In this document: one piece after another, positions 8,095 through 16,847 of the stretch | Layout: every line of letters starts with the position of its first letter | How positions within the stretch are numbered: position 1 is the first letter of the stretch | Source: a virus | Reading direction: 5' to 3' (one strand) | Virus record (IMG/VR): IMGVR_UViG_3300032046_006290 | Span: 1 to 48,319 of that record | DNA: 48,319 bases | Made by a program: the position numbers and the translations under genes | The notes under the pieces: generated by a model | What the model was told of the DNA's origin: nothing | The model's database searches: none | The model's input: only the letters and a program-made list of their open reading frames with translations

Positions 8095-9093
8095 TTATGA
8101 AACATCAATAACGATATCACGCACATATGTAGAAGAAGCACCATCTTTCTTTAAGTATATATAAGTTATATATGTTCTTTCTTCTATAGTACCTATAAAA
8201 AATGAATAATTATGTACTCCAAAAGCAGTATAAGAATATGTACTTCCAGAAGGTAAATAAGGGTATAAATATATGCGGAGTGTTCCAATATCAGAATAAG
8301 TAGGAACACAAAATTGCACATTCATAAAATCTTGCCCTTGATGTTTATATGCAAATCTTCCTACTTCTTCATATCCAACACTATTACTACTAAAATAATT
8401 TGGAATAGCTTCACTATTTAAAGTATCATCTGCTACACTCGTTTGGTTGTAAACAATTCTTGCACCAAGAAACTCTGATTCTGTAGCAGCTTGAGTTCTC
8501 ATTTGCAAAATAGACCTCAAATCTCCAATACTATATATTATTTCTCCTAAAGAATTCACTTGAAAACTTGCTAAACATATTCCACCATCTCCAAAACTTC
8601 CAGAACCAGCCTCAAAATTTTCTAATTCAATACGATAACTATCATATATTCGAGTATATTGAGAAATTCCTAAATCATCTGTCTCTATAATATCTTGTTG
8701 AGTAGCATAGTAAATATTTACATAATATCGAGTTGTAACAGTTGGAATCTTTCCATGAGCAATATTCTCTCTATCTGGCCAAGTAGGATGATAATCTTCA
8801 TCAGAACTACTTTCATATGCAGAAGTATCATCTGGAACATAAATTATTCTGCCAAATTTATCAATTGCAGTTCCAGGATTAACTGTAAAGTGAGCATTAT
8901 CAACATAAACAACTTGCAATGCGTTTTCTACTAAAGAGGCAATTGCAACTCCAGGTTGATAAATACAAGCGGCAATAGTATCTCTTATTGTTTTAATTTT
9001 AGTGTATTCTATATTTTGAAGATCTTCTTTATAAATAATTTGATCATCAAAAAATTCACTTCCAGCACCAATATTTAATCCTTTATTAACCAT
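8095..9093 (-). CDS. Tail fibre / receptor-binding protein paralogue 2
   Basis: A 332-aa protein sharing the N-terminal module with its neighbours (EDLQNIEYTKIKTIRDTIAA, CIYQPGVAIASL), then ALQVVYVDNAHFTVNPGTAIDKFG and YVNIYYATQQDI. The C-terminal ~100 residues differ but keep the same pattern (QGQDFMNVQFCVP, YVRDIVIDVS), like a jelly-roll or similar beta-sandwich tip. AAGGAG precedes the ATG. A conserved N-terminal anchor with a divergent tip is the usual arrangement of phage adhesins, and position next to baseplate genes supports this. No enzymatic motif seen. Confidence 0.65.
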   Translation of the reverse strand: MVNKGLNIGAGSEFFDDQIIYKEDLQNIEYTKIKTIRDTIAACIYQPGVAIASLVENALQVVYVDNAHFTVNPGTAIDKFGRIIYVPDDTSAYESSSDEDYHPTWPDRENIAHGKIPTVTTRYYVNIYYATQQDIIETDDLGISQYTRIYDSYRIELENFEAGSGSFGDGGICLASFQVNSLGEIIYSIGDLRSILQMRTQAATESEFLGARIVYNQTSVADDTLNSEAIPNYFSSNSVGYEEVGRFAYKHQGQDFMNVQFCVPTYSDIGTLRIYLYPYLPSGSTYSYTAFGVHNYSFFIGTIEERTYITYIYLKKDGASSTYVRDIVIDVS

Positions 9094-9106
9094 TTTTACT
9101 CCTTAC

Positions 9107-10138
9107 TTAAGAAACATCAATAATAGTATTTCTAACATATGCAGTATTACCAGGAATGAGATAAGCACCTAAAAATATTGCAACTATATACAAAGAATCT
9201 TGGGACAAAGAACTAGTATCAACAGAAAAAGAATAAGAAGCAGAACCAGAACTAAACGCGCAAGAATTATAAGCAACAGATCCCGAAGTCGGAAAACCAT
9301 TCATTACTGCTTGATTTTCATATTCATAACCCGCAGGATATATAGCAACAGAAAAATATCCACCAGTATCAGAATATGGAGGACCAATAACATCAAAATA
9401 AATATTCATAGAATTTTCACCTCTACTTCTATATGAAAAAGCAGCCTTCATATCAAATCGATGCCAACATGGAAAAGTGCCTTCAGTACTCCAATAATTT
9501 CCTAATTGTTTAAAAACTTCTCTTGGACTAATTCCAGTAGAATATAAAGCTAACAATAAAAGAGGACGTGAATCAAAAATTATACTATTAATAATTTCTC
9601 CTAAAGAATTCACTTGAAAATTTGCTAAACTTATTCCTCCACTATTAGCATCAGGAAGAGCTGTTTCAACTGCAATACGATAACTATCATACTCTCGTGT
9701 ATAGTAATTTCCAAAACTGCCAGATTCTTGAATATCTTGTTGAGTAGCATAATAAATATTTACATAATATATAGTAACTACATTAGGTAATTGTCCATGA
9801 GCAATATTTTCTCTATCAGGAAAAGTTGGGTGATAATGAGGATCAGTAGCAATGCTACCACTTGCAGCAGTATTACTTGGTACATAAATTATTCTGCCAA
9901 ATTTATCAATTGCAGTTCCTGGATTAACTGTAAAGTGAGCATTATCAACATAAACAACTTGCAATGCAGTATCAGTTAAAGAATCAATAGCAACTCCAGG
10001 TTGATAAATACAAGCGGCAATAGTATCTCTTATTGTTTTAATTTTGGTGTATTCAATGTTATTCAAATCTTGTGCAACAATTTGTTGATCATCAAAAAAT
10101 TCACTTCCTGCGCTATTATATAAAGGATCTAAAACCAT
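9107..10138 (-). CDS. Tail fibre / receptor-binding protein paralogue 1
   Basis: A 343-aa protein and first of the three paralogues after the baseplate genes. Residues ~16-75 match the other two almost exactly, and parts are near-identical at DNA level (for example around 9980-10055 against 8935-9010 and 7920-8000). The middle shares PDRENIAHG and YYVNIYYATQQDI with paralogue 2, but AASGSIATDPHYHP with paralogue 3, so it is a mosaic of both. The C-terminal domain is serine/glycine-rich, beta-type, ending NTIIDVS. AGGAGG precedes the ATG. Confidence 0.65.
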   Translation of the reverse strand: MVLDPLYNSAGSEFFDDQQIVAQDLNNIEYTKIKTIRDTIAACIYQPGVAIDSLTDTALQVVYVDNAHFTVNPGTAIDKFGRIIYVPSNTAASGSIATDPHYHPTFPDRENIAHGQLPNVVTIYYVNIYYATQQDIQESGSFGNYYTREYDSYRIAVETALPDANSGGISLANFQVNSLGEIINSIIFDSRPLLLLALYSTGISPREVFKQLGNYWSTEGTFPCWHRFDMKAAFSYRSRGENSMNIYFDVIGPPYSDTGGYFSVAIYPAGYEYENQAVMNGFPTSGSVAYNSCAFSSGSASYSFSVDTSSLSQDSLYIVAIFLGAYLIPGNTAYVRNTIIDVS

Positions 10139-10154
10139 TTATTGTCCTCCTAAT

Positions 10155-11525
10155 TCAAATAATAGAATTATAGTATGGATCTGAAGAGCTACTTGAGTAT
10201 TGCTTCATTGAAAATTGATAAGCAGCAAAGCTATCAGCAAATTGAGTAAACACATGAACTCTGTATTGGCAATATCGTTTTATATTTGAATAATATATAA
10301 CATCTCCAGCATCTACTAAAACCCAATTTCCAGAAGGTGGTAAACTATCAAATAATCTTGCTTCTACTAAAATTCTACAATCTTGTTTTAAATCAACAAC
10401 CCAATCATAAGCCCAATCATAATTTGCATACAATGGGCCTGCTTCAGAAAGATCTAATACAGGACTTGTATAAATATTATTTACAATAGCTCCACTTGAT
10501 TTAACAAAACCAGGAGAACCTGGTACAACTGTATTATCAGCAGAACCACTATAAGAAGCATCTATCGTAGGTACTAAATTTTTTACAGTTCCAAAATTAA
10601 CTGAAAACACATTTGGATCATAAAAAGAACCACTAGAACCTGAACTAAGTTGAGATGTAGTAGTTCTTGCAGTATAATAATCTTCATAATTAATTTTTAA
10701 ATTAACATGTGCAGGTTTAAAATCATCTATTGCTTTTTCAATTGCATTTTTACGGGAAGATTGTTCTTCTGGCAACCAAATAATAACGTCAGCACCAAAA
10801 CTTGATTCTAAATTTTCATATAACTTAGTATTTGTTCCTAGTTTACTAAAAGTTGCTGTATAAATACTCCCACTTGAAAATATATGTTCTGGACGCGTTA
10901 TAGGATAATATTCAATTTTATTATCTAAATAATTTTGAAGTACTTGGCATAAATCAGATGAACCTGAAGCTACAAGTAAAGCACCATTTAATTCATTATC
11001 TTTCCAACTTTTAAAAACATCTTCAATAATATAAGGATAATTGGAACTTCCACTTGAAACAACTCCAGTAATTGTTTTTAATTTCCACCTTGGTATTTTA
11101 TAATATTCTCTTATATCAGGTGTTATTAAAGTAAAAGCATGCCCTATTCTTTTTATTGCATAAATAGTACTTCCCTTCATAGCAGCTTGCATTAAAAAAT
11201 TAACTGTTTTTCTATAACTTGAAATAGACCCAGATCCTGGTATTATAAAATCAATAGGAGAATATAAATCCTCATTTGTATCTTGATAAAAATATTTTTG
11301 TTGTCCAAAATATGTTCCAAAATTATCATAAAGTTTTTGAAGAGTAACAGTAAAAATATCCAAATTCTCATGCACCTCTTCAAGGTCAGCACTTCCAGAC
11401 GCTAACTCTCCCGCATATATTTGCAAAATAAGATATAAAGCAGTATCTGTTGAGTAACTAACAGTATAATATTTTGTTAAAGATCTGCGAAATTTTTCTA
11501 TAAAAGTATTAAACGAAATTGACAT
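10155..11525 (-). CDS. Baseplate wedge / tail protein I-like protein
   Basis: A 456-aa protein directly after the baseplate J-like gene, the place normally held by tail protein I (P2 gpI) or T4 gp7-type wedge proteins. The N-terminal half is helical (FIEKFRRSLTKYYTV, ADLEEVHENLDIFTVTLQKLYDNFG), and the second half is beta-rich with aromatic residues. KAIDDFKPAHVNLKINYED resembles the tail-protein-I segment where a helix is followed by PAH and a strand. It contains eight SGS tripeptides, unusually many. No catalytic motif. Function rests mainly on gene order and the PAH segment. Confidence 0.5.
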   Translation of the reverse strand: MSISFNTFIEKFRRSLTKYYTVSYSTDTALYLILQIYAGELASGSADLEEVHENLDIFTVTLQKLYDNFGTYFGQQKYFYQDTNEDLYSPIDFIIPGSGSISSYRKTVNFLMQAAMKGSTIYAIKRIGHAFTLITPDIREYYKIPRWKLKTITGVVSSGSSNYPYIIEDVFKSWKDNELNGALLVASGSSDLCQVLQNYLDNKIEYYPITRPEHIFSSGSIYTATFSKLGTNTKLYENLESSFGADVIIWLPEEQSSRKNAIEKAIDDFKPAHVNLKINYEDYYTARTTTSQLSSGSSGSFYDPNVFSVNFGTVKNLVPTIDASYSGSADNTVVPGSPGFVKSSGAIVNNIYTSPVLDLSEAGPLYANYDWAYDWVVDLKQDCRILVEARLFDSLPPSGNWVLVDAGDVIYYSNIKRYCQYRVHVFTQFADSFAAYQFSMKQYSSSSSDPYYNSII

Positions 11526-11539
11526 AAAAACTCCAACTT

Positions 11540-12952
11540 TTAACTTTTAACTATAACAGTAATTGTTCCTGCTTGCCCATAAGAATCCCACGGAATTACT
11601 AAATTACCATCAGAATCTTGAACAATACTTCCAGTCAAAGAATTTTCTTGAAATTTAGTAAGAGGTACTAAAACATCATCTACACCTTCCACTGCTGCAA
11701 TTATTGCTATAATGTCTGATTGTTGTACTTCGGCCCCTATCAAATAATCATTCAATACATTTGTAATAGCAGTTTGAGTCCTAGTAGAAACATCAGTAAC
11801 ATCATACCCTGCAAACAATTGAACAGTAGCAGTCACATCAATTAACCTTACTTTTGCTTCTTTAACTAAAACATCAGCACATACACTTTTTGCACTATCT
11901 CCTTCAACAGCAGCTTGTAATGTTGGAATTAAAGAATTATATGTATAAATAATAATAATTGTTTCACCATCAGAAAGACCTCCAATATAATAAAATTGAT
12001 CTCTACCTTTAACAGAACCTTTATAAACATCATCGTCTTTTATAACAATATAATGAGTTCCATCTATTAAAATACCGGTGACGCTCCCGATTGCAGAAAA
12101 ACTTCCACTCGTTGTAAAAAGATGTACTGGTTGCTGAGTAAATATATGATATTCAGTACCTGAATGGTATATAAATGAATCAGTTGCTTGAGCTGCCACT
12201 CCCCCACGTATCAAAATATCAATAGCACCAAAAGCATCTCTTTCCATAAAAGGGTCACCAGACTTAATTACTAAAGCATCTATAACATTCAAATCTTTTG
12301 TTACTTGAGCATAATATCCTGCCTTTGTTCCTACATTATTTCCTGCAAGAACACTTTTTACACGTTGTTTTAACGAATCAATTGTTTCCTCATCTGTTCC
12401 AGTTGTTATTGCATTTTCATTAAAACAGCCAGCAACATTCGAAATAGATGTAATCATTACAGAAATAGCTTCTGCATCAACATTAGCTTGAGATCCTCCA
12501 ACCAACGCGCGGATTGGTGCAACAGCTTCCCACTGTCCTCTATCGGGGTTAAAACTTCCAGGATCTGATATTGTAATTGTTTGCAAAGTTACATATTGTT
12601 GAGCGCTAACATCAGCACCAGGTTTACTACTCACAATAGTACCTGCAGGTATAGATGTAGTAATTCCCGTTCTATTATAAAAAGTAGCAGTACCTGTTGC
12701 TTGAACCGCTGCTTTTCTTTCAAGTTGTAAATTTTCAGCAAGAATTACCAAATCATCAACAGATGCTAAATCAGGAGATTGACCACTTGATACTATATCT
12801 AATGCAGCATAAAAATTATCTAAAGCATCTGCAACTGGGTCAATTACAACATCTCGTGTAAATGTTCCTTCTTTAGTATCAACACTTGGATGTAATGTCT
12901 TCAAAAAATTAATCATACTTTGCACTATATTTGAAAAACTTTTAATAGTCAT
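11540..12952 (-). CDS. Baseplate wedge protein, gpJ / gp6-like
   Basis: A 470-aa protein with the Baseplate_J pattern: an N-terminal helical region (TFTRDVVIDPVADALDNFYAAL), then FYNRTGITTSIPAGTIVSS, GGSQANVDAEAI, and TTGTDEETIDSLKQRV, the usual TGGxDxExxdxxxxR landmark in slightly changed form. The C-terminal part alternates strands and ends VVIPWDSYGQAGTITVIVKS-like. It forms the wedge ring of the contractile baseplate around the hub. AAGGAG precedes the ATG. Placement after gp25-like genes matches P2, Mu and T4-like order, so I am fairly confident. Confidence 0.82.
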   Translation of the reverse strand: MTIKSFSNIVQSMINFLKTLHPSVDTKEGTFTRDVVIDPVADALDNFYAALDIVSSGQSPDLASVDDLVILAENLQLERKAAVQATGTATFYNRTGITTSIPAGTIVSSKPGADVSAQQYVTLQTITISDPGSFNPDRGQWEAVAPIRALVGGSQANVDAEAISVMITSISNVAGCFNENAITTGTDEETIDSLKQRVKSVLAGNNVGTKAGYYAQVTKDLNVIDALVIKSGDPFMERDAFGAIDILIRGGVAAQATDSFIYHSGTEYHIFTQQPVHLFTTSGSFSAIGSVTGILIDGTHYIVIKDDDVYKGSVKGRDQFYYIGGLSDGETIIIIYTYNSLIPTLQAAVEGDSAKSVCADVLVKEAKVRLIDVTATVQLFAGYDVTDVSTRTQTAITNVLNDYLIGAEVQQSDIIAIIAAVEGVDDVLVPLTKFQENSLTGSIVQDSDGNLVIPWDSYGQAGTITVIVKS

Positions 12953-12966
12953 AATTATTCTCCTTC

Positions 12967-14589
12967 TTATAAAGAAATACTTCCTTGCAACAACATTATT
13001 TCACTACGTACAGTTAATATTTGCACTTTAAAACCCAACATAGTTGGATCGTTTTCTATTTCATATATTTCTATATTAGATATTTTATCGATTAATTCTT
13101 CCAAAGATAATTTATAACCTTTTTCTACATAATCTCTTTGTAAATATTTTAAACGTAAAACAGCTTCAATTATAGCTTGTTTTAACTTAGTCTTTCTAAA
13201 ATCTACTTCTTGTACTGTTCCTACACTATCAGAAACTACAGATCCATATTCTCTATGAAATGAATTAGCACCTTTTGATGTCAAAACAATTTTAATTAAT
13301 TCTTGTAAAAGTTTCTCTTCTTTATTAATTGTTAAAACTTTTCCGCCAGCATCAAACTTTATATCAAAATAATAACCATTTCCTAAACATCTTGGACAGG
13401 TATTTAAAGTAAATCTTCCACTTGGTAAAATATGATCACACATATGTTTTAATTTAGCATCAGTCATTATTGTTTTAGTTTTGTCTTTTGTTTTTAAACT
13501 AAAAGATGGAACTACTTTAGTTACTCTACTAAATGAAAATAAATCTCTAGTTAACGCTTCCCCAAACATAATATATGCAATAGATAAAATTGTTTGTTGT
13601 TTTACATTTATGTAAACAGAAAATTCATCACATCCTATATCATAAATTAAATTGATAGGTCTATTTTCTTCATCTATATCCTTTGTAACATCATGACTTG
13701 ATAAATCAGTTCCAACATCAATACAAGGAGAATCCGCTGTCAAATGATATTTATCAATATCAATTAAAGGGTCAATTTCTAACGAATTAGGATCTTGTCC
13801 AGTTTGTGCTTGCCAAGATGCTAAATTCGCGGCAGTATAAAGAGGCCCCTCATCCATATACCACTCAACGAGTTTAGAAATCCCATTTTGAAAATAACAA
13901 TTATAATTCATATTCCAATATGCAAATCCATCTCCTGTAGATCTAAAAGACATTAAATAAGAATCATCAGAATCTTCTCTAATACATATATTGTTACAAA
14001 AAGTTACAGGAAAATCCTCTGAAAGATATGAAAGTAAATCGATCACAAGATAAGCATAACCGAGCAAATGAATTGTATTGTTTAATACTTTTATAAATCC
14101 CGGAGTTGATTCATCTATATATGCAGATATAAGAAGACCTCCAGTAGTTAAATCTAAATTTATAGCGCAATTTTCTACAGATAACTTTCCGAGAGTTAGT
14201 GCGGATTGTAATCCTTCGTGAATTTTACATCTTATAATCGTAATATCATAACATCTTTCAATAAAACTCCAATCTGTAATCTCAAATCCTTCAACCCAAA
14301 AATATCCTTTAGTCCCGATGTAATTTAATGCGTTACAATCTTTTATCAATGGAAATCCAGCATCACCAGTGTAAATTCCTAATGTATCCCCAATATATTT
14401 TGTTATTACTCCTTCAACTGTTCCTTGCACAGGATACAGGGTTTCGGTTGAATAATCTCCTCCACCAACATAAACAGTATCTCCTTGAACTACAGTAGTA
14501 TTAACTTTACCAATAGTCAACCAAGCAGTAGATAGAGATAAACCATCATTTCCATCATTTCCACTTTTTCTAATATAATAAGTAGTCAT
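12967..14589 (-). CDS. gp25-like baseplate protein fused to an N-terminal beta-helix-like domain
   Basis: A 540-aa protein. Residues ~1-310 begin YYIRKSGNDGNDGLSLSTAW and VVQGDTVYVGGGDY, typical of right-handed parallel beta-helix (DUF1565/pectate-lyase-like) proteins, and end ADSPCIDVGTDLS, as such domains often do. Residues ~380-540 are a gp25-like wedge domain with a zinc-knuckle-like insert (CDH ... CPRCLGNG), homologous to the gene at 14596-15183. There is no convincing SD; the start is six bases after the previous stop, so translation probably depends on coupling. The fusion would place a beta-helix on the baseplate rim, perhaps for glycan binding or cleavage. No catalytic residues can be assigned. 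Confidence 0.68.
   Translation of the reverse strand: MTTYYIRKSGNDGNDGLSLSTAWLTIGKVNTTVVQGDTVYVGGGDYSTETLYPVQGTVEGVITKYIGDTLGIYTGDAGFPLIKDCNALNYIGTKGYFWVEGFEITDWSFIERCYDITIIRCKIHEGLQSALTLGKLSVENCAINLDLTTGGLLISAYIDESTPGFIKVLNNTIHLLGYAYLVIDLLSYLSEDFPVTFCNNICIREDSDDSYLMSFRSTGDGFAYWNMNYNCYFQNGISKLVEWYMDEGPLYTAANLASWQAQTGQDPNSLEIDPLIDIDKYHLTADSPCIDVGTDLSSHDVTKDIDEENRPINLIYDIGCDEFSVYINVKQQTILSIAYIMFGEALTRDLFSFSRVTKVVPSFSLKTKDKTKTIMTDAKLKHMCDHILPSGRFTLNTCPRCLGNGYYFDIKFDAGGKVLTINKEEKLLQELIKIVLTSKGANSFHREYGSVVSDSVGTVQEVDFRKTKLKQAIIEAVLRLKYLQRDYVEKGYKLSLEELIDKISNIEIYEIENDPTMLGFKVQILTVRSEIMLLQGSISL
13343..13411 (-). repeat. 69-bp perfect repeat, copy in the fused gp25-like gene
   Basis: Identical base for base to 14960-15028. 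It encodes the zinc-knuckle module NTCPRCLGNGYYFDIKFD and a few flanking residues. Sequence on both sides diverges immediately. Confidence 0.9.
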
Positions 14590-14595
14590 AGTTTT

Positions 14596-15183
14596 TTATA
14601 CTAACACTTTACCTGTTAATTGAACTTCTTTACCATGTATTGTAATAACATAAACTGCAAAAATTAACTCTGTAGCCGAAAGATCAGTAATTTCAATTTT
14701 ATCTACACTATCAATAAGTTCGTATACTGAAAAATATCCAGGACTTTTACTTGCTTCTGCTTTTTGATACTTAATCAAATTATAAACAGTAGTTAATAAA
14801 TCTCTCTGTATAATAGCTTTCAATTCCTCTACATTTACTTGACCTATTCGCTGTTTCAAATTTGCACCATATTCTGGATGAAATGGATTAGAATCTGTCA
14901 AAGTAATTTTTTCTAATTCTTGAATTAATTTGTTTTCATCCCATACTTGAGGAACTAAACCGCCAGCATCAAACTTTATATCAAAATAATAACCATTTCC
15001 TAAACATCTTGGACAGGTATTTAAAGTATATTGAACTCCAGACAAATTATGATTACAAGTTTGTTTTAACTGAGGTTCTCTATATAAAGATTGACGTGGT
15101 TTACTTACATTTGCTTCTGCTATTATTCGATTTGAAACTTCAAATTTAAAAGCATCCAATGAAGAAGATACAGGAACAGTCAT
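14596..15183 (-). CDS. gp25-like baseplate wedge protein with CxxCxGxG zinc-knuckle insert
   Basis: A 195-aa protein. The C-terminal ~115 residues follow the gp25-like (T4 gp25/GPW) pattern, including LTDSNPFHPEYGANL, where these proteins carry a conserved xxxEYG-type turn, then helices and the strands ELIFAVYVIT and VQLTGKVLV. Upstream lies a probable zinc site: C43, H45, C57 and C60 in TCNH ... NTCPRCLGNGYYF, the CxxCxGxG form known from DnaJ. AGGAG precedes the ATG. It should join the gpJ-like protein in the wedge. It is paralogous to the fused gene just downstream. Confidence 0.72.
   Translation of the reverse strand: MTVPVSSSLDAFKFEVSNRIIAEANVSKPRQSLYREPQLKQTCNHNLSGVQYTLNTCPRCLGNGYYFDIKFDAGGLVPQVWDENKLIQELEKITLTDSNPFHPEYGANLKQRIGQVNVEELKAIIQRDLLTTVYNLIKYQKAEASKSPGYFSVYELIDSVDKIEITDLSATELIFAVYVITIHGKEVQLTGKVLV
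14960..15028 (-). repeat. 69-bp perfect repeat, copy in the stand-alone gp25-like gene
   Basis: Partner of 13343-13411. The two host genes differ strongly elsewhere, including at synonymous positions, so the match looks like recent gene conversion or module transfer. Confidence 0.9.
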
Positions 15184-15195
15184 ATATTTCTCCTA

Positions 15196-15714
15196 TTACA
15201 TTAAATTTAACAAATTAACCCAACGATCAATTAATTCCAGCTCTGCATTTAATTGATCTCTTGCACGAGTTGTAAGATCCAGCGCTGCATTAGCACTCTG
15301 CAATCTGTAATTGATTTCACTCAAAATATTCTCTACATCATCGAAGCCTTCTATTTTTAATCCAGAAACTCCAGCTCCTTTAATAATACTTTTCATTAAA
15401 CGCTGAAGTTCTGGACAGTTATTTACAACAGTTCCAAAATGAGTTACATTCAATATATTTTTCACAGAATTTAATTTTTGACTCATGGAAACAAATAAAT
15501 CATTAAATTTATTTGAAAGCATATTGTTGCGCTGTATCTGAAAAGCCAATTTATTTACTTTCAATTCCAATAAAAACCTTTGTTGCTGTAAAAAAACTTT
15601 CAACGAAGTCCTTACAGGCTGAGAAAGTGCAAGAAGACCTGTAATTAAACACTTAGAAAAACCTGTTTTTTTACTTAAATTATCAATTAAATCTTGTGTT
15701 AAAGGATTAGTCAT
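15196..15714 (-). CDS. Coiled-coil baseplate-region protein of unknown function
   Basis: A 172-aa, mostly helical protein with long heptad-like stretches (QQQRFLLELKVNKLAFQIQRNNML; ENILSEINYRLQSANAALD; LNAELELIDRWVNLL). A short hydrophobic run (CLITGLLALS) near residue 22 is probably not a membrane helix. AAGGTG precedes the ATG. It lies between the spike and gp25-like genes, where contractile phages often carry a small helical baseplate component. I do not recognise the family. Confidence 0.6.
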   Translation of the reverse strand: MTNPLTQDLIDNLSKKTGFSKCLITGLLALSQPVRTSLKVFLQQQRFLLELKVNKLAFQIQRNNMLSNKFNDLFVSMSQKLNSVKNILNVTHFGTVVNNCPELQRLMKSIIKGAGVSGLKIEGFDDVENILSEINYRLQSANAALDLTTRARDQLNAELELIDRWVNLLNLM

Positions 15715-15722
15715 TTTACACC

Positions 15723-16847
15723 TTATTCAACTTTCACCTTTGTTGATATATCTCCAGTAATTGGAGTTGTTGGAGTACCAGAAGTACCAGGGGCAGCAGC
15801 AACATAATGAGTATGAGCATTAAAATCACTTATAAAATCTGAAAGCACCACAGCCTTCTCATCTCCGCCTCCACCAAGTTTTATATCAGCACTCTCAACT
15901 TCAATATCATTACATACAATCTTCAACTTTTTAGTATCTTTAATTCTCATGGTTACATTACCTACTTTATCAATGGTAAATTCAAAACCAACAGTACTTT
16001 TCGTTTTTAACTGAACACATATTTCTTCTCCAGTCTCAGCATGTTCACTTGATGTAAGTTCAGGAGAATATATAGTATCCAATCCAGAACCAACTCTTTG
16101 GATTTTTGTTCCTAAAATAACTTCAACAAAAGGATCATCAACTTCTGGATTTGTTGTAGGATCTACATCCGCAGTTTCCAAAACTCTCAATCTAAATTCC
16201 GTAAATGCTTTTCCTCCATCTGCAATTAATATATTATCCTGAGTAACAAGAACCATTTCAGTATTTTGAGTAGGATCTGGATATGTTGGCATTTCTCTTC
16301 TAACTAAACCAAAATCAAGAACACCTGCTTCAGTAACATTTTGGTAAGTCATACTATTTTGATGAATCAAATTTTCTTTCGGATCAAGTTCCCACCAATC
16401 ACCAACACCATCTCGAAAAATAATTTTCCCTGTCCTCGACATATATATTTCAGAACCTGTAGGAATAGGTACTGGAAACTGTTTTCCTGATTCAACAACA
16501 GAACCATCATAACTTCTCCACAATTTTTCACCAGGATATATCTGTTTTGTTTTTCCAGATTCAACTTGTTTTGCATATCCTAATGGTATATATCTATCAA
16601 TCTCTGGAAGATCTCCTTTTCTCATTGCAATAAGAATAACAGCTCCTGGAACTGGAAATTCCCATGAACCAAAAGCAGATTGACTTATAACAATATCTTC
16701 TCTTCCTCCGGGATGATCTAACCATTTACAATTAACAGTTCCTTTTTCTGCATTAACTTCTGTTATAACTGCAAGGCGATGAAATGGAGTAGAAGATAAT
16801 AAATGCCCTCCAAAAGGTCTCTCGCCTGGAAAATGTTTTCTACTCAC
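15723..16847 (-). CDS. Baseplate spike protein, gpV / gp5-like OB-fold (GTG start)
   Basis: A 374-aa protein. The N-terminal part is an OB-fold-like domain: FHRLAVITEVNAEKGTVNCKWLDHPGG, VISQSAFGSWEFPVPGAVILIAMRKGD, IDRYIPLGY. The C-terminal part turns into short repeated strands and ends DFNAHTHYVAAAPGTSGTPTTP. An xxHxH ending of this kind is common in phage spike and VgrG-type proteins, where the His residues can bind iron at the tip; here it is HTH. The start is GTG overlapping the previous stop as GTGA, with GGAGG six bases upstream. It should form the trimeric membrane-piercing needle on the hub. Confidence 0.75.
   Translation of the reverse strand: MSRKHFPGERPFGGHLLSSTPFHRLAVITEVNAEKGTVNCKWLDHPGGREDIVISQSAFGSWEFPVPGAVILIAMRKGDLPEIDRYIPLGYAKQVESGKTKQIYPGEKLWRSYDGSVVESGKQFPVPIPTGSEIYMSRTGKIIFRDGVGDWWELDPKENLIHQNSMTYQNVTEAGVLDFGLVRREMPTYPDPTQNTEMVLVTQDNILIADGGKAFTEFRLRVLETADVDPTTNPEVDDPFVEVILGTKIQRVGSGLDTIYSPELTSSEHAETGEEICVQLKTKSTVGFEFTIDKVGNVTMRIKDTKKLKIVCNDIEVESADIKLGGGGDEKAVVLSDFISDFNAHTHYVAAAPGTSGTPTTPITGDISTKVKVE

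Noticed and set aside
6013-10138. Diversity-generating retroelement target
   Set aside because: Variable C-termini are present, but no reverse transcriptase, template repeat or adenine-biased pattern is seen in the window.
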